NCBI GenBank assembly: GCA_965224495.1
Contig: CBDCZI010000017.1
Coordinates: 50,640 to 114,639 of the forward strand
Direction of reading: 5' to 3'
Source of the DNA: CBDCZI01 sp965224495
GTDB lineage: Bacteria; Bacteroidota; Bacteroidia; Cytophagales; JAAEPT01
Length of the DNA: 64,000 bases
The translations under genes and the position numbers were made by a program. The notes beneath the pieces are model-generated. The model made no database searches. It saw nothing but the letters and a program-made list of their open reading frames with translations, and was not told the DNA's origin. Shown here piece by piece: positions 61,940 through 64,000 of the stretch (within the stretch, counting starts at the first letter, position 1; every line of letters starts with the position of its first letter).

Positions 61940-64000
61940 ATGGAAGTATCATCAAGTAGTGCCCAAAACAGACAATTAACTGACTGGTACACAAAAATAA
62001 AAAATGGAAATATTAAACTTCCGAGATTTCAAAGAATGGAAGCTTGGGACAGATGGAGAATTCAAAGTTTTTTAGAAACTGTTATCCATAACTTGCCTGT
62101 TGGAGTTACATTAATTTTGAATGTTGGAAATGAAGAAAAATTCAAATCAAGATACATAAGTACAGCCGAAACAAATGGTGGAGAAAAAGTTAATGAACAC
62201 TTACTTGATGGTCAGCAAAGATTAACTTCTTTTTGGAGAGGATTACACAATAATTATGAATTTGAAACATATTTTGTTTACTTCCCTGAATTTGAAAGTT
62301 ACTACGAACAGTCTTGGACTGATGAAACAACTATTTATTGCAGAACTCGATATTTAAAAAACGAACAAAAATATCCTTTATGGGCTGACTCGCCAAAACA
62401 AAGTTTAATTAGAGGTTGTGTTCCTCTACAATTATTTCGTCCAGAGAATATTCAATCTGAAATTGACGAGTGGATTGATAAAGCAACAGAAGGAAACAAG
62501 CCAAACCCAAAAGATGAAAATTTCCCAGAAAAAATAGAGCAGTTTTATAAAGACAAAGAAAGTTTACGAGACAAAATTATAAAGTTAAGAGAAACAATAG
62601 CACATTTTAATTTACCTTATCTATCACTACCAGCAACTACACCTAAAGAAATAGCTTTACAAGTGTTCATCAATATGAATACTAACAGTAAACCTCTTTC
62701 AATTTATGATATTATTGTTGCAGAAGTCGAAAGTGAAATGAAAAGTTCATTACACGACCTTCAAGCAAATTTAGATAAAAAATTTCCTAAAGTAAAAGAA
62801 TATTTTGAACTTGATTTTTTAATATTAGCAACTTCTGCCCTACTTCAAGATAAGTTACCTAATCACAGAGGAATGGCAGATATGAGTAAATCTAAACTTG
62901 TTGGAAATTGGGCAATTCTTGAAAATTGTTTAGGTAGAATGGCGGTATTTATGGAAAGTCAAGGAGTTTTTGACAAAACAAGACTTCCTACCAATGCAGT
63001 TTTATCTGTAATAGCAGCTACAATGGCACAAATACCCGAAAACGGAGATTTAGCAGGACAAGGAGAAATTTTACTTAAAAAATATTTATGGTCATCTTTT
63101 TTCACTTATCGTTATGAAAATTCGGCAGCTTCTCGTGCTTATCAAGATTATATTGCTCTTAAAAATGTGATTAATAACAAAGTCAAAGAACACGGAATTT
63201 CATATACAGAAAATGATATACCAGTTTTAAACAGAAAACTTTATCCTTTAGCTGATAAAGAGGAAATTATTGGAATTGGTTGGGCTAAAAAAGTAAATAT
63301 TAGAGCAAGAGGAATTTTAGCAATTTCGACATATTTAGGTTCTCAAGATTTCGCAGACGGAAAACAAATTTCAAGAGAAAATATTGTGAAACGAGAATAT
63401 CATCACATTTTTCCTGATGCACTTCTTCAAGAAGCAAATATTGAAAGTTTTTTAGCATTAAATTGTGCCTTAATAACTGGAAAAACGAATAGAAATATTG
63501 GAAGAAAAGACCCTTTAGTATATTTAAAAGAGAGATACCAATGGGCAGATGAAGACATTGTAAATAATCGTTTGAATAGTCATTTAATTCCAATCAAAGA
63601 ATTAGCAAATGGTGGTTATGAAAACCTTGAACAAGAAGATAGAGTAAGTAAAATAACAAATGATTTTGAAGATTTCATCAACGCAAGAGCTGACTATTTT
63701 ATTAAAGCAATTGGGTTTTTAACACAAGGAAAACAAATTACAATTGATAAAATCGTTAAAAACTCAAAGGAATTACCAGAAGCAATTAAGAATTTAAAAA
63801 AGGAAATTGAAGAAGTTGAAGTCTTATTAAGAGATTTATTAAATGAAAAGTTATATAATATCAATTCTGACCCTTTTAATCAATTAGTATCTGAAAACAC
63901 AAGGCAATCAACTGGTTTTAAAATAGCATCTCACTTGAAAAAATTCCCTGGAGAAAATGCTGAAGATTATCAGTCATTTAGGAAAAAATTAAACTTTTTC
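61940..64000 (+). CDS. DUF262/HNH family protein (GmrSD-like), 3' end outside window
   Basis: Open from ATG 61940 to the window edge (687 codons). The N-terminal DUF262 domain shows LPRFQRMEAWDRWRIQSFL near residue 28 and LLDGQQRLTSFWRGL with DGQQR at 90-94, the ParB/sulfiredoxin-like nucleotide-binding motif. Later ALQVFINMNTNSKPLSIYDI near residue 235 is also typical. An HNH-type nuclease part has EYHHIFPDALL near residue 487 and ALITGKTNRNIGRKDP. A coiled coil follows (KKEIEEVEVLLRDLL). Relatives include the type IV restriction enzyme GmrSD and BrxU/SspE-type anti-phage proteins. It follows a recombination site by 38 bp and is the next cassette. Confidence 0.85.
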   Translation, partial: MEVSSSSAQNRQLTDWYTKIKNGNIKLPRFQRMEAWDRWRIQSFLETVIHNLPVGVTLILNVGNEEKFKSRYISTAETNGGEKVNEHLLDGQQRLTSFWRGLHNNYEFETYFVYFPEFESYYEQSWTDETTIYCRTRYLKNEQKYPLWADSPKQSLIRGCVPLQLFRPENIQSEIDEWIDKATEGNKPNPKDENFPEKIEQFYKDKESLRDKIIKLRETIAHFNLPYLSLPATTPKEIALQVFINMNTNSKPLSIYDIIVAEVESEMKSSLHDLQANLDKKFPKVKEYFELDFLILATSALLQDKLPNHRGMADMSKSKLVGNWAILENCLGRMAVFMESQGVFDKTRLPTNAVLSVIAATMAQIPENGDLAGQGEILLKKYLWSSFFTYRYENSAASRAYQDYIALKNVINNKVKEHGISYTENDIPVLNRKLYPLADKEEIIGIGWAKKVNIRARGILAISTYLGSQDFADGKQISRENIVKREYHHIFPDALLQEANIESFLALNCALITGKTNRNIGRKDPLVYLKERYQWADEDIVNNRLNSHLIPIKELANGGYENLEQEDRVSKITNDFEDFINARADYFIKAIGFLTQGKQITIDKIVKNSKELPEAIKNLKKEIEEVEVLLRDLLNEKLYNINSDPFNQLVSENTRQSTGFKIASHLKKFPGENAEDYQSFRKKLNFF

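Noticed and set aside
61621..61992. 123-codon minus-strand open frame across the recombination site
   Set aside because: It covers the end of the TIR-like gene, the whole repeat site and the next start; no family resemblance, so it is treated as a chance frame.

Overview
The window comes from an AT-rich Bacteroidota chromosome, most likely Flavobacteriia (family uncertain). Supporting signs are gldC, a type IX secretion C-terminal sorting domain, the ftsX-DUF3098-uppP neighbourhood, Bacteroidota-style -7 promoter boxes (TAnnTTTG) in place of Shine-Dalgarno-rich leaders, and a dcw cluster without murF or ddl.

Layout. 1-3403 (minus strand): 5' part of pnp, rpsO, an LptF/LptG-type permease, tRNA-Gly and tRNA-Tyr. 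3786-12099 (plus): a complex I operon that starts at nuoH (nuoHIJKLMN). NuoI has a long Lys/Pro repeat tail, and nuoL and nuoN each carry an apparent frameshift. 12156-16761: purF, a DUF3817 protein, an epimerase/CysH-like pair, and a pterin synthase. 16900-25520 (plus): ECF sigma factor with probable anti-sigma, ftsX, DUF3098, uppP, truB, ribF, gldC, a lipoprotein, a lipid kinase and a universal stress protein. 25637-27138 (minus): a SiaB/SiaC-type partner-switch locus. 27292-34553: PduO-type adenosyltransferase, prfB, rhodanese, ribosomal genes rpsF-rpsR-rplI, tcdA, TatD, a ceramidase-like protein and a desaturase. 34750-40754: mdh, two surface or secreted proteins and a frameshifted RND exporter. 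40845-56223 (minus): the dcw division and cell-wall cluster, mraZ to ftsZ.

56224-64000 is a mobile accessory region. A zinc-ribbon gene and a divergent tyrosine recombinase with an extra N-terminal domain are followed by a tandem series of about 180-240 bp imperfect inverted-repeat sites. Each fully readable gene in the array lies between two such sites or directly after one. The cargo is a TIR-like (CAP12/PCTIR-type) protein, a corrupted second copy of the same gene, and a large DUF262/HNH protein running off the right edge. The organisation is that of an integron-like cassette array with anti-phage cargo, but the recombinase lacks the IntI-specific insertion and the sites lack canonical attC core motifs. 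I regard this as the most novel part of the window.

Caution on sequence quality: nuoL, nuoN and the RND exporter each have a single-base frameshift, two of them in homopolymers. The first TIR-like copy is full of small insertions between perfectly conserved blocks. Some of the apparent decay may be uncorrected sequencing error.
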